DNA of 64,000 bases from DASSUC01 sp035649895 (GCA_035649895.1 DASRIS010000119.1:5293-69292), one strand, 5' to 3'; numbered from the stretch's first letter, positions 44,866 through 54,623 are shown. Notes: generated by a model not told the origin, from the sequence alone. Program-made: numbers and translations.

Positions 44866-45896
44866 GCGTTGACAACCTCACTTCCCACCCGCCGGCCGTC
44901 CGAGCCCGCGTCAACGTCCGCGCCCACGGGCGCGGGCGTACCTACAGGCGCGGGCGCGGGCGCCGGCGACACGGGCGCGGCGCGCTCCAGCGCCTCACGG
45001 TGCGCCCGTACCTGGTTGGCGACGTGCAGCGACCAGAGGAACCCGCCCCGGACGAGGCAGACGGTGGCGGTCGCGAAGAACAGCCCGTACGCGATGCCGG
45101 CGCCGGTGAGGAAGCCGTAGACGACTGCGACACCGGCCCCGAAGGCGAACTGCGACGCGGGCTTGGACGGGCTGGTGCCCGGGTCCGTGATCATGTAGTT
45201 GGTGAAGAGCACGAACGCGACGCCGGTCATGGTGGCAAGCGCCCCGGGGACCGCCGTGTCGGTGATGGCGCCCCGGACGACCGCCTGCAGGACGAAGACG
45301 CCCACCCACCCCAGGATCAGCCACATCCGGCCGGTCAGCTTGGCGTTCAGCATGGTGCCGAGGACGATGATGACCGCCGGGACGAACCAGTCGACCCAGC
45401 CGTCGACGTGCTCGGTGAAGTGGTACGGCGGCGCGATGCTGGCCCACGGGAAGAGCAGCAGGACCATGGTGATCCCGAAGTTCGACGGGTTCATGAAGTG
45501 CCGCAGCCGGCCGCGTACCGGAGCCCGAAGCACCCACTTGGCGCCGATGGCGGCCGCCACCCCGAAGACCATCACCAGCACCTGGTCGTTGACGTACGTC
45601 AACATATTGACGGCCAGGCTGGTGATGTGCGCGGGGTAGAGGAACTCCACCAGGCCGCGCAGGCCGTTGCCGGCGAAGCGCGGGGCGCGCCCCTCCGCGC
45701 GGGCCCCGACCACCTCCAGCCCGATCTCCATGGTGTACCCGACGGCGAGTGCGACAAAGGGCCACAGCCACGGCTGCTCGAAGCCGAGGACCGTGTAGCC
45801 GAGGATGTTGAAGACCGTGATCGATATGGCGAACCGGCGCAGCGCCGTGGTCACCTTCGGGTCGTGGTATGCCTGGCGGGTCGTGTTGTCGGCCAT
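44862..45896 (-). CDS. Enediyne membrane protein UnbU (E5)
   Basis: This 344 aa protein has about nine to ten membrane helices and belongs to the UnbU/RnfD-like family found in all enediyne cassettes. Conserved-looking segments are PAHITSLAVNMLTYVN, HFMNPSNFGITMVLLLFP and NYMITDPGTSP. The RnfD/NqrB relationship suggests a redox or flavin-binding role, but the biochemical function is not established. The C-terminus is low-complexity (Pro/Ala). It is coupled to PksE by a 4 bp overlap and follows UnbV at 5 bp. The ATG at 45896 has AGGAG upstream. Confidence 0.93.
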   Translation of the reverse strand: MADNTTRQAYHDPKVTTALRRFAISITVFNILGYTVLGFEQPWLWPFVALAVGYTMEIGLEVVGARAEGRAPRFAGNGLRGLVEFLYPAHITSLAVNMLTYVNDQVLVMVFGVAAAIGAKWVLRAPVRGRLRHFMNPSNFGITMVLLLFPWASIAPPYHFTEHVDGWVDWFVPAVIIVLGTMLNAKLTGRMWLILGWVGVFVLQAVVRGAITDTAVPGALATMTGVAFVLFTNYMITDPGTSPSKPASQFAFGAGVAVVYGFLTGAGIAYGLFFATATVCLVRGGFLWSLHVANQVRAHREALERAAPVSPAPAPAPVGTPAPVGADVDAGSDGRRVGSEVVNA

Positions 45897-45901
45897 GACT
45901 G

Positions 45902-47864
45902 TTACATCTCCTGGGCCTGGACGCCGAGCCGCAGCGAGTGCCAGCCCGGGGTCAGCTGAAGTACCTGCTCGCGCACCTGCCCGGTGCGGTCACGCCAGCT
46001 CAGCCGCGCGTCGACCGGTCCGGTGACCCCGTCACCGAGCCCGATGTGCACCTCGCTGCTGCGCTTGCCGCCGTGCCCGCTGCCGCCGTCGACCCGGGCG
46101 ACGAAGACGCGTCCGTCCACAGTGGTCACCTTGACCTGGGCGCCGACCGCCGGCGACCCGGCGCCGGGACGCGTCCCGGCCACCGGCGTGGTGTCGTGGG
46201 TCAGCCGCAGGCCGAGGAAGGCGCCCGGTGACGGGCTCTCGTTGTGATAGAAGACCGGCGCGTCCCACTGCCGGGCGACCGCGAGGTCGAGCCGGCCGTC
46301 CCCGTCGGCGTCCCCGGTGGCGATGCCTCGGGTCGGCACCGGGACCGCCAGCCCGAGCTCCTCGGCGAGGTCCACGTAGCGGCCGTTGTCACCCTTGACG
46401 AAGAAGCACAGGCGCTGGCTCCCGGCGACGTCGTCCCCGGCGGTGAGGTGCGGCCACCAGTCCGGGTCGGCCAGCAGCTGGTCGTTCGCGGTGGCCAGCT
46501 CCTGCAGCTGCGGCCAGCGGTTGACCTCCCCCTTGACGAAGCCGGTCGCCTGCACGACCGCGAGGTCGCCGCCGTTGTCGAAGTCGGCGAGCTTGACGTC
46601 CCAGCCCCATCCGGACCAGGCCAGGCCCAGTGGGGCGCTGCGGTCCTCGAACGGTGCCTCACCCCGGCTCAGGCGGGCGCGGAGGTCACGCTGGTCCGCT
46701 GCGGTGCTGACCCACGCGAAATGGCTCTCCTCGATGCCGAACGAGGTGGTGATGTTGCTGACGTACAGGTCGTACAGGCCGTCGCCGTCGAGGTCTCCGA
46801 AGTCGACGCCCATGCCCCTTGAACGAGTCTGCGCCGACCCGCTTCGACTTGGGGACCACCGCGCTGCGGGCCCCCTCGACGACCGCGAACTCGATGCGGC
46901 CGGGGGTGGACCTGTTGTACAGCAGCCGGTCCGGGCCGAAGTCGTGGGCGAGGTAGAGCTCGGGCAGCAGGTCGCCGTCGAGGTCGTTGGCGCCGGCGGC
47001 GAGGGTCCAGCCCTTCGAGACCTCGGCCGGCAGCGCATCGCCGACCTGCTGGAAAGCGACCGACGGCTGCGCACCCCCGGTGCCGGCGGTCCAGCGGAAG
47101 AGGTAGTCCTCCCCGCCGTTGCGGCCGTTGGACATGGAGTGGTTCATCGACACGCCGCCGCGTACCGTGTCGTCGAGCACCGGGCCGTGTGGAAAGTAGT
47201 TGCCGATGTAGATGTCCGTGTGGCCGTCGCCGTCGAGGTCGTCGACCGCGGCGGCGTTCGTGTTCCACAGTGGACCGGAGTACCGGGCACCACCCGCACC
47301 GGGCACCAGCTCGGTCGGCAGGTAGGCACCCGCCGTCATGCCCGCCACGTCGGCCCGCGCCAGGTAGATGATGGGCGTCCGGCCCCAGAGGTAGACCAGC
47401 AGGTCCATCCGGCCGTCCTCGTTGAGGTCGGCCGGCACACAGCCCATCGGCGCCATCGCCGTGGCCATCGGCAGGGTGCCGGGGTCGAGCGCGAACGGCG
47501 CATACCGGTCGCCGCCGGCACCCGGGGTCGGCGTCACGACCACCTGGTCGATGCGCGGGTCGGTGACGCACAGGTCGTTGGCGAGGCCATCCCCGTCCAG
47601 GTCGTTCATTGCCACCCCGGCGCCGACCGAGGAGATCCATGCATCGATGTGCTTGTAGTCCTGGTTCACCCTCCGGATCGCCTGCTGGGCGAACCCACCC
47701 GGCAGCGCGATGGACATCGGGGTGAACGCGAACCTGCTCGCCATGCCCGCCAGCTCGGTCCCGGAGGCGGTGGGCAGCCGAGCCACCAGAAAGACGCTCA
47801 GGACCAGGGCGAGAGCGACGGCCGCGGGCAACTGCCTGCGCAGCCAGCCGACTGTGATGGACAC
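45902..47864 (-). CDS. Enediyne protein UnbV (E4), frameshifted as read
   Basis: Two overlapping frames together encode one UnbV/ASPIC-family protein of about 653 aa. The N-terminal frame (from GTG 47864, with GGGAGGT upstream) has a signal-like helix and FG-GAP-type repeats with calcium-binding DxDxDG loops (DLDGDG, DLNEDG). The C-terminal frame continues the repeats (DLDGDG, DADGDG) and ends with the ASPIC domain (VDGGSGHGGKRSSEVHIGLG). The join lies at a CCCC run at 46815-46818. Removing one base there restores KGMGVDFGDLDG, the usual continuation. The gene is otherwise intact. The product is probably exported and calcium-binding; its catalytic role in enediyne formation is unknown. Confidence 0.85.
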
Positions 47865-47867
47865 CTG

Positions 47868-48842
47868 CTAACACCTCCCGATGGAGACGAGCTCGTTGGC
47901 GGTGCTCCGCCGCCACACCTCGTACGCCGGCAGGGCGCCGGGGACCTGCCCGTCGGGGCGGGTCCGGTCGGTCACCGCCGCGGCCTCGGCGACGGTCATG
48001 CCGCAGAACACCCGGGTGGCCAGCTCGTTGTGCGGCACCACCAGGCCGGCCCGGACCCTGGCCGAGGCGGCGAACGCGGAGCCCTGTGCCACCTGCGGGC
48101 GGTGGTCGCCGGCACGGTCCCAGAACGCCCGCAGCTCCTCGTCGTCGACGCCGCCGGCGTACGTGGCCGCCAGCCCGGCGCCGCTGTAGAGGTCGGGCCG
48201 CCGGTGCTCCGGGAACCTCTCGATCGTCGTGGTCACCACGTCAACGGCGGTGCCGCCGACGAACCACAACGCACGGCCGATACCCTGGTCGATCGCGCGG
48301 CTCGCGTACCACTGTGGACCGTCGGCCGGCCAGGGAAAGCGGTCGTCGTGGAACTGTTCGTGGACGTAGCGCTGGGTGTGGAAGTAGGCCTGGTGGAAGC
48401 CGTACCCGTCAAGCGCCAGCCAGCGCAGGAGCGGGTCCGGGACGGTGAGGGTGTGCCAGCGGAACCGGGGCAGCCTGGCCATCGCCCAGCCGACCCCGAC
48501 GTACACCATGTAGATGTGCGCGCCGCCCCGGCCGGCGACGAACCGCTCGACATTGCGACCACCGCCGAACGGCAGCCCGTCGAGAATGGCGAAGGCCATG
48601 GCCGCGCCCTCGTAGCCGAAGCCGCGGAACTGGACCGGAACCTTCTCGAGATGCTCCTCCGCGTCGACTGGACGCCGCGCTTGTGCGGCATATCCGAACC
48701 CGGCGAGAAACGTACGCCCGATCGTTTCCAACAGTTCGCGTGCGGCCGGGCTCTTCTCGTGGAAACCCCGCACCGCAAGGCTCGTTGCGGCGGTACCGGG
48801 TGTCAGGATACGACGCCTGAGCGTACGCCAAGGGCTGGCCAC
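47868..48842 (-). CDS. Enediyne DUF1702 protein UnbL (E3), copy 1
   Basis: This 324 aa protein belongs to the UnbL/DUF1702 family of the enediyne cassette. Family features seen are GFGYEGAAMAFAILD, MVYVGVGWAMARLP, WLALDGYGFHQAYF and RAIDQGIGRALWFVGG. The GTG at 48842 is preceded by a perfect GGAGG with 4-7 base spacing; the frame extends upstream but that part is not credible coding. Its function is unknown. It is followed 3 bp later by UnbV. A second member of the family lies immediately upstream. Confidence 0.92.
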   Translation of the reverse strand: MASPWRTLRRRILTPGTAATSLAVRGFHEKSPAARELLETIGRTFLAGFGYAAQARRPVDAEEHLEKVPVQFRGFGYEGAAMAFAILDGLPFGGGRNVERFVAGRGGAHIYMVYVGVGWAMARLPRFRWHTLTVPDPLLRWLALDGYGFHQAYFHTQRYVHEQFHDDRFPWPADGPQWYASRAIDQGIGRALWFVGGTAVDVVTTTIERFPEHRRPDLYSGAGLAATYAGGVDDEELRAFWDRAGDHRPQVAQGSAFAASARVRAGLVVPHNELATRVFCGMTVAEAAAVTDRTRPDGQVPGALPAYEVWRRSTANELVSIGRC

Positions 48843-48982
48843 GGTGCCTCCAAAATAGATCTGCCGACTACCGTCTAGGCGATCCCAGAAACTCATCATG
48901 GTTGCGCCGGTACGGCACCGTCTACTCCAAACGTGCGGGCCACAGAAAGCTCGACAGGCACGCCTCAGCGAAAACCACAGGA

Positions 48983-49010
48983 CGCCTATTGTCGTTGTCG
49001 ACAATAGGCG
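48983..49010 (-). repeat. Perfect 12-bp stem hairpin between the two UnbL genes
   Basis: CGCCTATTGTCG (48983-48994) pairs exactly with CGACAATAGGCG (48999-49010) across a TTGT loop. It lies in a 181 bp gap in an otherwise tightly packed operon. On the minus strand a TTTT follows about 10 bases after the stem, so it may be a weak terminator, an attenuator or an RNA-processing site that sets different levels of the genes on its two sides. Confidence 0.85.
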
Positions 49011-49023
49011 GAGATGAATCAGG

Positions 49024-50007
49024 CTAGCCCGCCACCGGCCGGGCCGCGATGTGCTGCCGTACCCGGGTACGCCATACCTCGTACGCGGGGACCGCACGGT
49101 CAGCCTCGTCAGCGACGGCGGCGTCGTCCGCGAGCGCGCTGGCGGACGCCACCGTCAGACCGGTCAGCACGGTGCACGCGGCCTGCGCGTAGGCCGGCAC
49201 GAACCCGGAGTATGCGCGCGCCTTGGCGGCGAAGACGGCGCCCTGGGCGAGATCGGCCCGGTAGTCCCCGGCGGCGCGGTGCAGGGCGGCCAACGCGTCG
49301 CCGTCGCAGCCGCCGGCGAAGGTCGCGGCCAGGCCGACACCGCTCCACAGGTCGGCCTGGCGGGAGACGGCGAACCGCCGCACCGCCGCGGCCACATCCG
49401 GCACGTGCCCGCCGTGGATGAACCACAGGGCCCGGCCGACGCCCTGGTCCACCGCGCGGGGGAAGTAGCCCGGCGAGCCCTGCCACGGATACGGCGCGGG
49501 CATCCGCTGCTCGTCCACCCAGCGCCGGGTGTCGAAGTAGGCGAGGTCGAAGCCGTACCCGTCCACCGCGAGCCAGCTCATCGTGGGGTGGTACGGCGAA
49601 CCGGCGAGGTCGGGCAGGACCTTCTTCCACAACGGCCTCGGCAGCCGCGCCATCGCGAACCCGATCCCGATGTAGGCGAGGAAGATGTGCGGCTGGCCGG
49701 GGCCGAGCAGGAGGTCGCGGGTACGGTGACCGCGCCCCGTCGCGTCGAGGATGGTGAACGCCATCGTCACGCCCTCGTACGCGAAGCCGCGCTGCTCCGG
49801 GTCGACCAGGCGCAGCCGGTGCTCGACCTCCCACTGGTCACGCGCGTCGATGCCCCACTCGAAGCCGCACACCACCGCCTGCGGTACGGACTCGAGCTGG
49901 GTGGCCGCCTGCGACGGGGCGGCCGGGAAGCCCCGGCCGGCGAAGGTCACCTCGGCGAGCGACGGTGCCAGCAGCAGCCTGCGCAGCGAACCGAGCACGG
50001 TCGACAT
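49024..50007 (-). CDS. Enediyne DUF1702 protein UnbL (E3)-like, copy 2
   Basis: This 327 aa protein is a paralogue of the preceding UnbL. Corresponding segments are GFAYEGVTMAFTILD, LAYIGIGFAMARLP, WLAVDGYGFDLAYF and RAVDQGVGRALWFIHG. Identity between the two appears moderate, so this is an old duplication rather than a recent copy. The ATG at 50007 is preceded by GGGGAGG. The gene lies between the membrane protein gene and the hairpin. Many enediyne loci have more than one member of this family, so a paired function is possible. Confidence 0.9.
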   Translation of the reverse strand: MSTVLGSLRRLLLAPSLAEVTFAGRGFPAAPSQAATQLESVPQAVVCGFEWGIDARDQWEVEHRLRLVDPEQRGFAYEGVTMAFTILDATGRGHRTRDLLLGPGQPHIFLAYIGIGFAMARLPRPLWKKVLPDLAGSPYHPTMSWLAVDGYGFDLAYFDTRRWVDEQRMPAPYPWQGSPGYFPRAVDQGVGRALWFIHGGHVPDVAAAVRRFAVSRQADLWSGVGLAATFAGGCDGDALAALHRAAGDYRADLAQGAVFAAKARAYSGFVPAYAQAACTVLTGLTVASASALADDAAVADEADRAVPAYEVWRTRVRQHIAARPVAG

Positions 50008-50038
50008 GAGCTTCCTCCCCGCGCTGTCGGGACGGACG

Positions 50039-51013
50039 TCACGCCCACGGCGCGGTCGGGTACCACGGGATGATGTCCCGCCGGGCCAGCAGCCGGACAT
50101 CCCAGTAGAGGAAGGTGAAGGCACCTGCGACGATCAGCGTCGCGGCGGTGATGACCGGCAGCCGGCGAGGGTCCGCGGCGAGCCACCGGTGCAGCCGCCC
50201 GCCGACCGTTCCCGCGACGAGCAGCAGGATGACCGCCATGATGGCGATGTTGCCAACGGACTGGAGCGTGAACGCGGCGGCGCCGTAGAGCGGGTTGCCG
50301 CTCTCCGCGGCGTCCCGGAACAGCTGCCGGAACAACGCGAACGGCCGCCCGATGAGGAACCCGCCGATGAGCACTCCCAGGAAGACGACCCGGGCGTTCG
50401 GAGACCTGCCAGCGACGCTGTCGAACGGGTCGGGCACGACCCGTAACGCCGCCAGCCCCAGGTAGCACATAGCGAGGCCGATGAGGCCGAAGACCACCAT
50501 CGACTGGATGCTGCGTGGCGACAGGCTGCCGGCGGTGCTCTGCGCCGTCGAGAACTGCGGCATCCGGGTCCCGACCAGCCCGACGACCGCGCCGTACGTC
50601 GCGGACACCGCGACCATGCCGACGGACAGCCAGGCCAGTGGCCGCAGCACCCGCACAGAACGCCGCCAGCGGCCGCCCGCCGTGTCGAACATCGGCGCCA
50701 TCGCGCCAAAGGCGGCGATGTTGCATGCGGTGAACGTGCCCGCCAGACCCGAGACAAAGGCGAATGCGATGCCCGCGGCGATACCCGCTATCGGCGTACC
50801 TCTGGCGTCGTGGCCGAGCAGCGTGTTGGCGACGTTGTCGCCGATGGTCTGGTCGACGAGCTCAGCCGACCAGATGACCGTCAGCAGGAAGCCGCCCAGG
50901 ACGCTGAGCAGGACGACCAGCCCGCGCCGGCGCGGAGTTGCCGCCGGTTCGGGAGTGCCGCCCTCGTCGGCTACAGTCCGCCGGCGGCCCGGCATGGTGC
51001 TGCGATAGGCCAT
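50039..51013 (-). CDS. Multi-pass membrane protein of unknown function
   Basis: This 324 aa protein has about seven to eight membrane helices and a basic N-terminus. FAFVSGLAGTFTACNIAAFGAM and GGFLIGRPFALFRQLF are notable conserved-looking segments. The pattern of a Cys in a small-residue-rich helix recalls the DsbD/CcdA transmembrane group, which moves reducing power across the membrane, but the similarity is weak. The start at 51013 has GGGAGA upstream; the ATG at 51031 has none. It heads the E3-E4-E5-PksE-E10 part of the operon and lies behind an AT-rich likely promoter region. Confidence 0.75.
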   Translation of the reverse strand: MAYRSTMPGRRRTVADEGGTPEPAATPRRRGLVVLLSVLGGFLLTVIWSAELVDQTIGDNVANTLLGHDARGTPIAGIAAGIAFAFVSGLAGTFTACNIAAFGAMAPMFDTAGGRWRRSVRVLRPLAWLSVGMVAVSATYGAVVGLVGTRMPQFSTAQSTAGSLSPRSIQSMVVFGLIGLAMCYLGLAALRVVPDPFDSVAGRSPNARVVFLGVLIGGFLIGRPFALFRQLFRDAAESGNPLYGAAAFTLQSVGNIAIMAVILLLVAGTVGGRLHRWLAADPRRLPVITAATLIVAGAFTFLYWDVRLLARRDIIPWYPTAPWA

Positions 51014-51144
51014 CACGATCTCCCGAGGCATGTCACATTTACTGATAGCTATAGTTCACTACAGCATGCAATATCCGCTTGGCATGTTGTTCTTCAAACG
51101 TGCGCAACCCGACGCCGCTCCGGCCACAGTGCGCAAGGCGTGGG
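51014..51144 (-). promoter_or_regulatory. AT-rich promoter region of the enediyne cassette
   Basis: This 131 bp gap is AT-rich around 51030-51110 in a GC-rich background. On the minus strand TTGAAG is followed by 18 bases and TATTGC, and a second AT-rich stretch with TATAGCTAT lies closer to the start codon. It is the clearest break within the minus-strand enediyne genes and is a good candidate for a promoter driving the membrane protein, E3, E4, E5, PksE and E10 genes. The exact elements are uncertain. Confidence 0.4.
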
Positions 51145-52287
51145 TCAGTCCACCCGCGCCCCGCGCTCGTCCCCGCTGGCTGGCTCGGCGGACCGGGCCG
51201 CCCCGCGCAGGCCGGCCCACAGCCAGCCGCCCACCTGTCGTGCCGCCGCCAGGCTCGCCCACGAGGTGAGCGCGACCAGCGCCTCGTCTCCGGGCTGATG
51301 CCGCCGGAGCTCCGCCACCAGGCCGGGGTCAACCTGGTACGACGCGATGGCGGTGAGCAGTGCCAGCCGGCCGGCGGGGCGCTGCGCCTCGGGCAGGCCG
51401 GCCACCGCCCGGTCAGCCCAGGCGCGGCTGAGCCCAGCCGCCCGCCCGTCCCACCCGGCGAGCCGGGAGCTGACGAGGTCGCGTACGGCGGGCACGACCA
51501 CGGCGCGGCCCGCTGCGTCGATAGCGGCGGCAGCCTGGGCGAACCCGGCGGAGATGGTGGGGCTGGCGGACGCCCACCCCAGGTCGTCCGGCAGCCGCGC
51601 GGCCGGGAGCAGCTCGAGGGAGCCGCCGGGCCGCACCGGCCGCCCTGTGGTGGACCGCATCATCAAGCCCAACACCCGCCGGGTGGCGGCGCGGGCGGCG
51701 GCGGGCACAGCGAAGGGCAGCGGCGTGTCGCGGAGGAAGATGTTGACCATACGGTTCAGGTAGTGGAAGGTGACCGCCACACCGACCAGCTCGGGAAGCT
51801 GCGCGGCCGGGAACGGTGTCGCCCACCGCTGCGCGGCCTGCCGGTCGGCACTCGTCCGGGCCCATTCGGCGGCCTTCCGTAGGACAGGGTCGCTGACCGC
51901 GTCGGTCCGGTCGGCGGCGATGGACAGCGCGTCACCTCCCTGGACAAGACCGTGCAGGGCACCACTGTGGACGTCCACACAGTACGGACAGGCGTTGGCA
52001 ACCGACACGCTCGCCGCCACCGCCTCCTTCACCGCCCGGTCGGCCTGGCCCGCCGCCAGCAGCGTCTCCCGCAGCATCGTCCAGCAGGCGGCGAGCGGGA
52101 CAGGTGCGGGCGAGTGCAGCGCGACCGGTGGCGCAAGGAACCCGAAGTCCCGCTCAACCTGCGCGTACACCCGTTCGACGGCGGGCGCGGCCGAGCCGGG
52201 AGGGACCGCGGTGACGTGCCGGACCTGCGCCAACGACCGGCGTACCGCACGCCGGACGAGCAGCTCACCCATCGTCTGTCCGCCCAT
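51145..52287 (-). CDS. AhpD-like carboxymuconolactone decarboxylase family protein
   Basis: This 380 aa protein contains the AhpD/CMD motif ACPYCVDVHSG, with C100, C103 and H107 as the redox-active site. Two CMD-like helical halves appear to be present (about residues 30-190 and 230-360), though only the first has the CxxC. AhpD proteins reduce disulfides or peroxides through this pair. A role in thiol redox protection, or in handling reactive enediyne intermediates, is possible. The ATG at 52287 has GGGGTGA upstream; an ATG five codons later is an alternative. The gene follows the GMC oxidoreductase with a 50 bp gap. Confidence 0.82.
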   Translation of the reverse strand: MGGQTMGELLVRRAVRRSLAQVRHVTAVPPGSAAPAVERVYAQVERDFGFLAPPVALHSPAPVPLAACWTMLRETLLAAGQADRAVKEAVAASVSVANACPYCVDVHSGALHGLVQGGDALSIAADRTDAVSDPVLRKAAEWARTSADRQAAQRWATPFPAAQLPELVGVAVTFHYLNRMVNIFLRDTPLPFAVPAAARAATRRVLGLMMRSTTGRPVRPGGSLELLPAARLPDDLGWASASPTISAGFAQAAAAIDAAGRAVVVPAVRDLVSSRLAGWDGRAAGLSRAWADRAVAGLPEAQRPAGRLALLTAIASYQVDPGLVAELRRHQPGDEALVALTSWASLAAARQVGGWLWAGLRGAARSAEPASGDERGARVD

Positions 52288-52337
52288 CGTCTGTCACCCC
52301 ATGCTCAGCTCACTGGCCTCAGGTCGCTGACCTCAGC

Positions 52338-53993
52338 TCACTGGCGGACGACGCCGTCCACCAGGGGCAACGCGGCACGCCGGCCGCTGGTCGCGCCGTC
52401 CGGCGCGGGCGCGCCGTACGTCACCCGCACGCCACGCTGCTGCGCCGCGTGCACAATCGCCGGCACGGCGCGTTCGGCGAGCGCGGCGATCGTCATGGCC
52501 GGGTTGACGGTGAGCGCCCCCGGTACGGCCGCACCGTCGGTGACGAAGATGCCCGGATGGCCGCGCAGCTCGTGGCGGTCGTCGAGGGCCGAGGTCTGCG
52601 GGTCGTCGCCGATCCGGCAGGACGCCAGCGGGTGCACGGTGTACGCGCCGATCACCTCGTTCGTCCACGGCATCACCCGGGCGAGCCCGTCCCGTTCCAT
52701 GATCTCCCGGATGTCGGCGTCCGCCTGGGCCCAGCCGTGCAGTGTGTTCTCGGTCGGCCGGTAGCGCAGGGTGCCCCGGCCGAGCGTCTGCTGCGAGAGC
52801 CGGGTCGCGTTCCCCGATGACGGCGGTGGGCCGAACACGCCTTCGTTGTCGTCCTCGCTCATGATGAAGACCGTCAGCCACGACTGCCAGCGCCGCAGGA
52901 TCTCTTTCTTGGCAACCCCGAACCAGGTGGGCCCGGACGCATCGGGCGCCTGGGCCAGGATCGTGCCGAAGCCGGGTGGGAAGTACAGCTGCTCCAGCGA
53001 GTAGCGGCTGTACTCGGGCAGCGAGCCGTCCAGCCGGTCCCAGCTCGCCACGCACGGCCCTTTGCCGACCTGGTAGGCCTGGTACGGGATACCGTCGGCG
53101 CGGGCCAGCCCGAGCACGTCACGGATGCGCTCCTCGTCGAAGATGGCGGTGTTGAGCCGCTCGCCGTTGCCGGAGAAGTAGCGGCCCACGGCCGCCGGCA
53201 TCGCACCGAGCGATGCTGCGGAGCGTTGCAGGATCACCGGCGTGGCCCCGGCGCCGGCCGCCAGCACGACGACCTTGGCATCGATGGTGCCGCTGCCCAC
53301 CTCCAACCGGTAGTCCGTCTCGTCGATGAGCGAGTAGTGGGCGCGGTAGCCGCCGTCGTCGGCCCGTTCCAGGTGCTGGACCTCGTGCAACGGGCGGACC
53401 TGCGCGCCGTGCGCGACGGCGGCCGGCAGGTAGTTCAGCAGCAGCGAACGCTTGGCGTCGAACCGGCATCCCGCCATCATCCAGTTGCAGTTGACACATA
53501 GGTCATTATCAACCGCCGTCGGCACCGGGTTGGCGGTCCGCCCCGCGTGCGCACAGGCCGCCGCGAAGAGCCCGCCCGCGTACGGGACGCTCGACCAGTC
53601 CTGCCTCGTTACGGGCAGCGCCTCCGCCACGCGGTCGTACCAGGGCTCGAGCGAGTCGCGGCTGATCGTCGCCGGCCACATCCGCCGGCCGATGCTGCCG
53701 TGGCGCTCGAAGACAAAGCGTGGCGCCCGGGGCATCGCGGCGAAGTAGACGACGCTGCCGCCACCGACGCAGTTGCCGCTGAGCACGCTCATCCCGTCAC
53801 CGATCACAAAGTCGAAGACGCGGGTCGAGGAGGTGCCGAACCGGAAGTCGTGCGTGAGCTCCGTACTGGACAGCCATGGGCCCCGCTCCAGGACGACGAC
53901 CCGAGCGCCGCCCGCAGCGAGGTGGTACGCCGCGATGGCTCCGCCGAAGCCGCTGCCCACTACCAGGACATCGGTGCTGTCGGTGCTGGTCAT
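52338..53993 (-). CDS. GMC-family FAD oxidoreductase, enediyne E9-like
   Basis: This 551 aa protein has an N-terminal FAD-binding motif VVGSGFGGAIAAYHLA and the GMC signature VGGGSVVYFAAMP. It has a Cys-rich CVNCNWMMAGC segment (about residues 164-174), and a C-terminal HPLASCRIG plus TVNPAMTIAALAER block. The Cys segment is typical of the cholesterol-oxidase-like GMC branch seen in enediyne clusters (SgcE9-type). It should oxidise an alcohol in the core pathway. The ATG at 53993 overlaps the stop of the DUF5987-like gene (ATGA), and the two are probably subunits of one system. Confidence 0.88.
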   Translation of the reverse strand: MTSTDSTDVLVVGSGFGGAIAAYHLAAGGARVVVLERGPWLSSTELTHDFRFGTSSTRVFDFVIGDGMSVLSGNCVGGGSVVYFAAMPRAPRFVFERHGSIGRRMWPATISRDSLEPWYDRVAEALPVTRQDWSSVPYAGGLFAAACAHAGRTANPVPTAVDNDLCVNCNWMMAGCRFDAKRSLLLNYLPAAVAHGAQVRPLHEVQHLERADDGGYRAHYSLIDETDYRLEVGSGTIDAKVVVLAAGAGATPVILQRSAASLGAMPAAVGRYFSGNGERLNTAIFDEERIRDVLGLARADGIPYQAYQVGKGPCVASWDRLDGSLPEYSRYSLEQLYFPPGFGTILAQAPDASGPTWFGVAKKEILRRWQSWLTVFIMSEDDNEGVFGPPPSSGNATRLSQQTLGRGTLRYRPTENTLHGWAQADADIREIMERDGLARVMPWTNEVIGAYTVHPLASCRIGDDPQTSALDDRHELRGHPGIFVTDGAAVPGALTVNPAMTIAALAERAVPAIVHAAQQRGVRVTYGAPAPDGATSGRRAALPLVDGVVRQ

Positions 53994-54559
53994 GCCGGGC
54001 TCCCTGAGGGGGTTGTGTGCGGGTGCGGGCGGGCGAGCCGCCGGCCGTAGGAGTACTCCGGGAACCGCCAGAGCCCATCCGCGTCCGGCGGCGCGAACCG
54101 CATGGTGGTAAGGCCGGGATGTCCGCCCGCGACCGCGTCGGCGGTGTGCAGATGCGCGGCGGCGTCAAAGGCGATGGTGCTGAACATCGCCAGGCTGGTC
54201 CAGACCTCCCGCTCGGGATGGTCGAGCGCGGTCAACGCCTGTACCAGCTCCGTACGGTGCGCGAACGACAGCGCGACAAAGGGCGGCACGGTCTCGTCGA
54301 GCACCGCGCCACGCTCGGCTGCGTACGCCGCGGCGTGGTCGTTCAGCGCATCGGCGAGCGCCTCCAACGCGGGTGCCATGCCGCTCTCCGGCATACGCAG
54401 CACGTCCACCGCGCCGGACGCGACCGAACCGCCGCCAGTGGCGGCACCGGCGACGGCCCGGTCGCCAGGCCAACGCTTCTCGCCCGGCAGGATGGTGTCG
54501 GCAAAGGCTTCGAGCGTCATCGTGCGGGCCTGGTCATCTGCACCTGCATCTGGGTACAT
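53990..54559 (-). CDS. DUF5987 / gluconate dehydrogenase subunit 3-like protein
   Basis: This 189 aa protein is a small helical protein coupled by a 4 bp overlap to the GMC oxidoreductase. It has MTLEAFADTILPGEKRWPGD near the N-terminus and a YSYGRRLARPHP ending, as in proteins that partner GMC dehydrogenases. It has no Tat signal in the first residues, unlike gluconate dehydrogenase subunit 3. It probably stabilises the FAD enzyme or helps its folding. The ATG at 54559 is chosen for its AAAGGAAG site. Confidence 0.75.
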   Translation of the reverse strand: MYPDAGADDQARTMTLEAFADTILPGEKRWPGDRAVAGAATGGGSVASGAVDVLRMPESGMAPALEALADALNDHAAAYAAERGAVLDETVPPFVALSFAHRTELVQALTALDHPEREVWTSLAMFSTIAFDAAAHLHTADAVAGGHPGLTTMRFAPPDADGLWRFPEYSYGRRLARPHPHTTPSGSPA

Positions 54560-54623
54560 GGGCTTCCTTTCGCGGAACCGCCGTGGCCGTGCCGCCGTCC
54601 TGGGGGCGAGAAACAACTGCAAG

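Noticed and set aside
48843..49097. N-terminal extension of the first UnbL copy
   Set aside because: The strong GGAGG before the GTG at 48842 and the family length argue against it; the extension would also swallow the hairpin.
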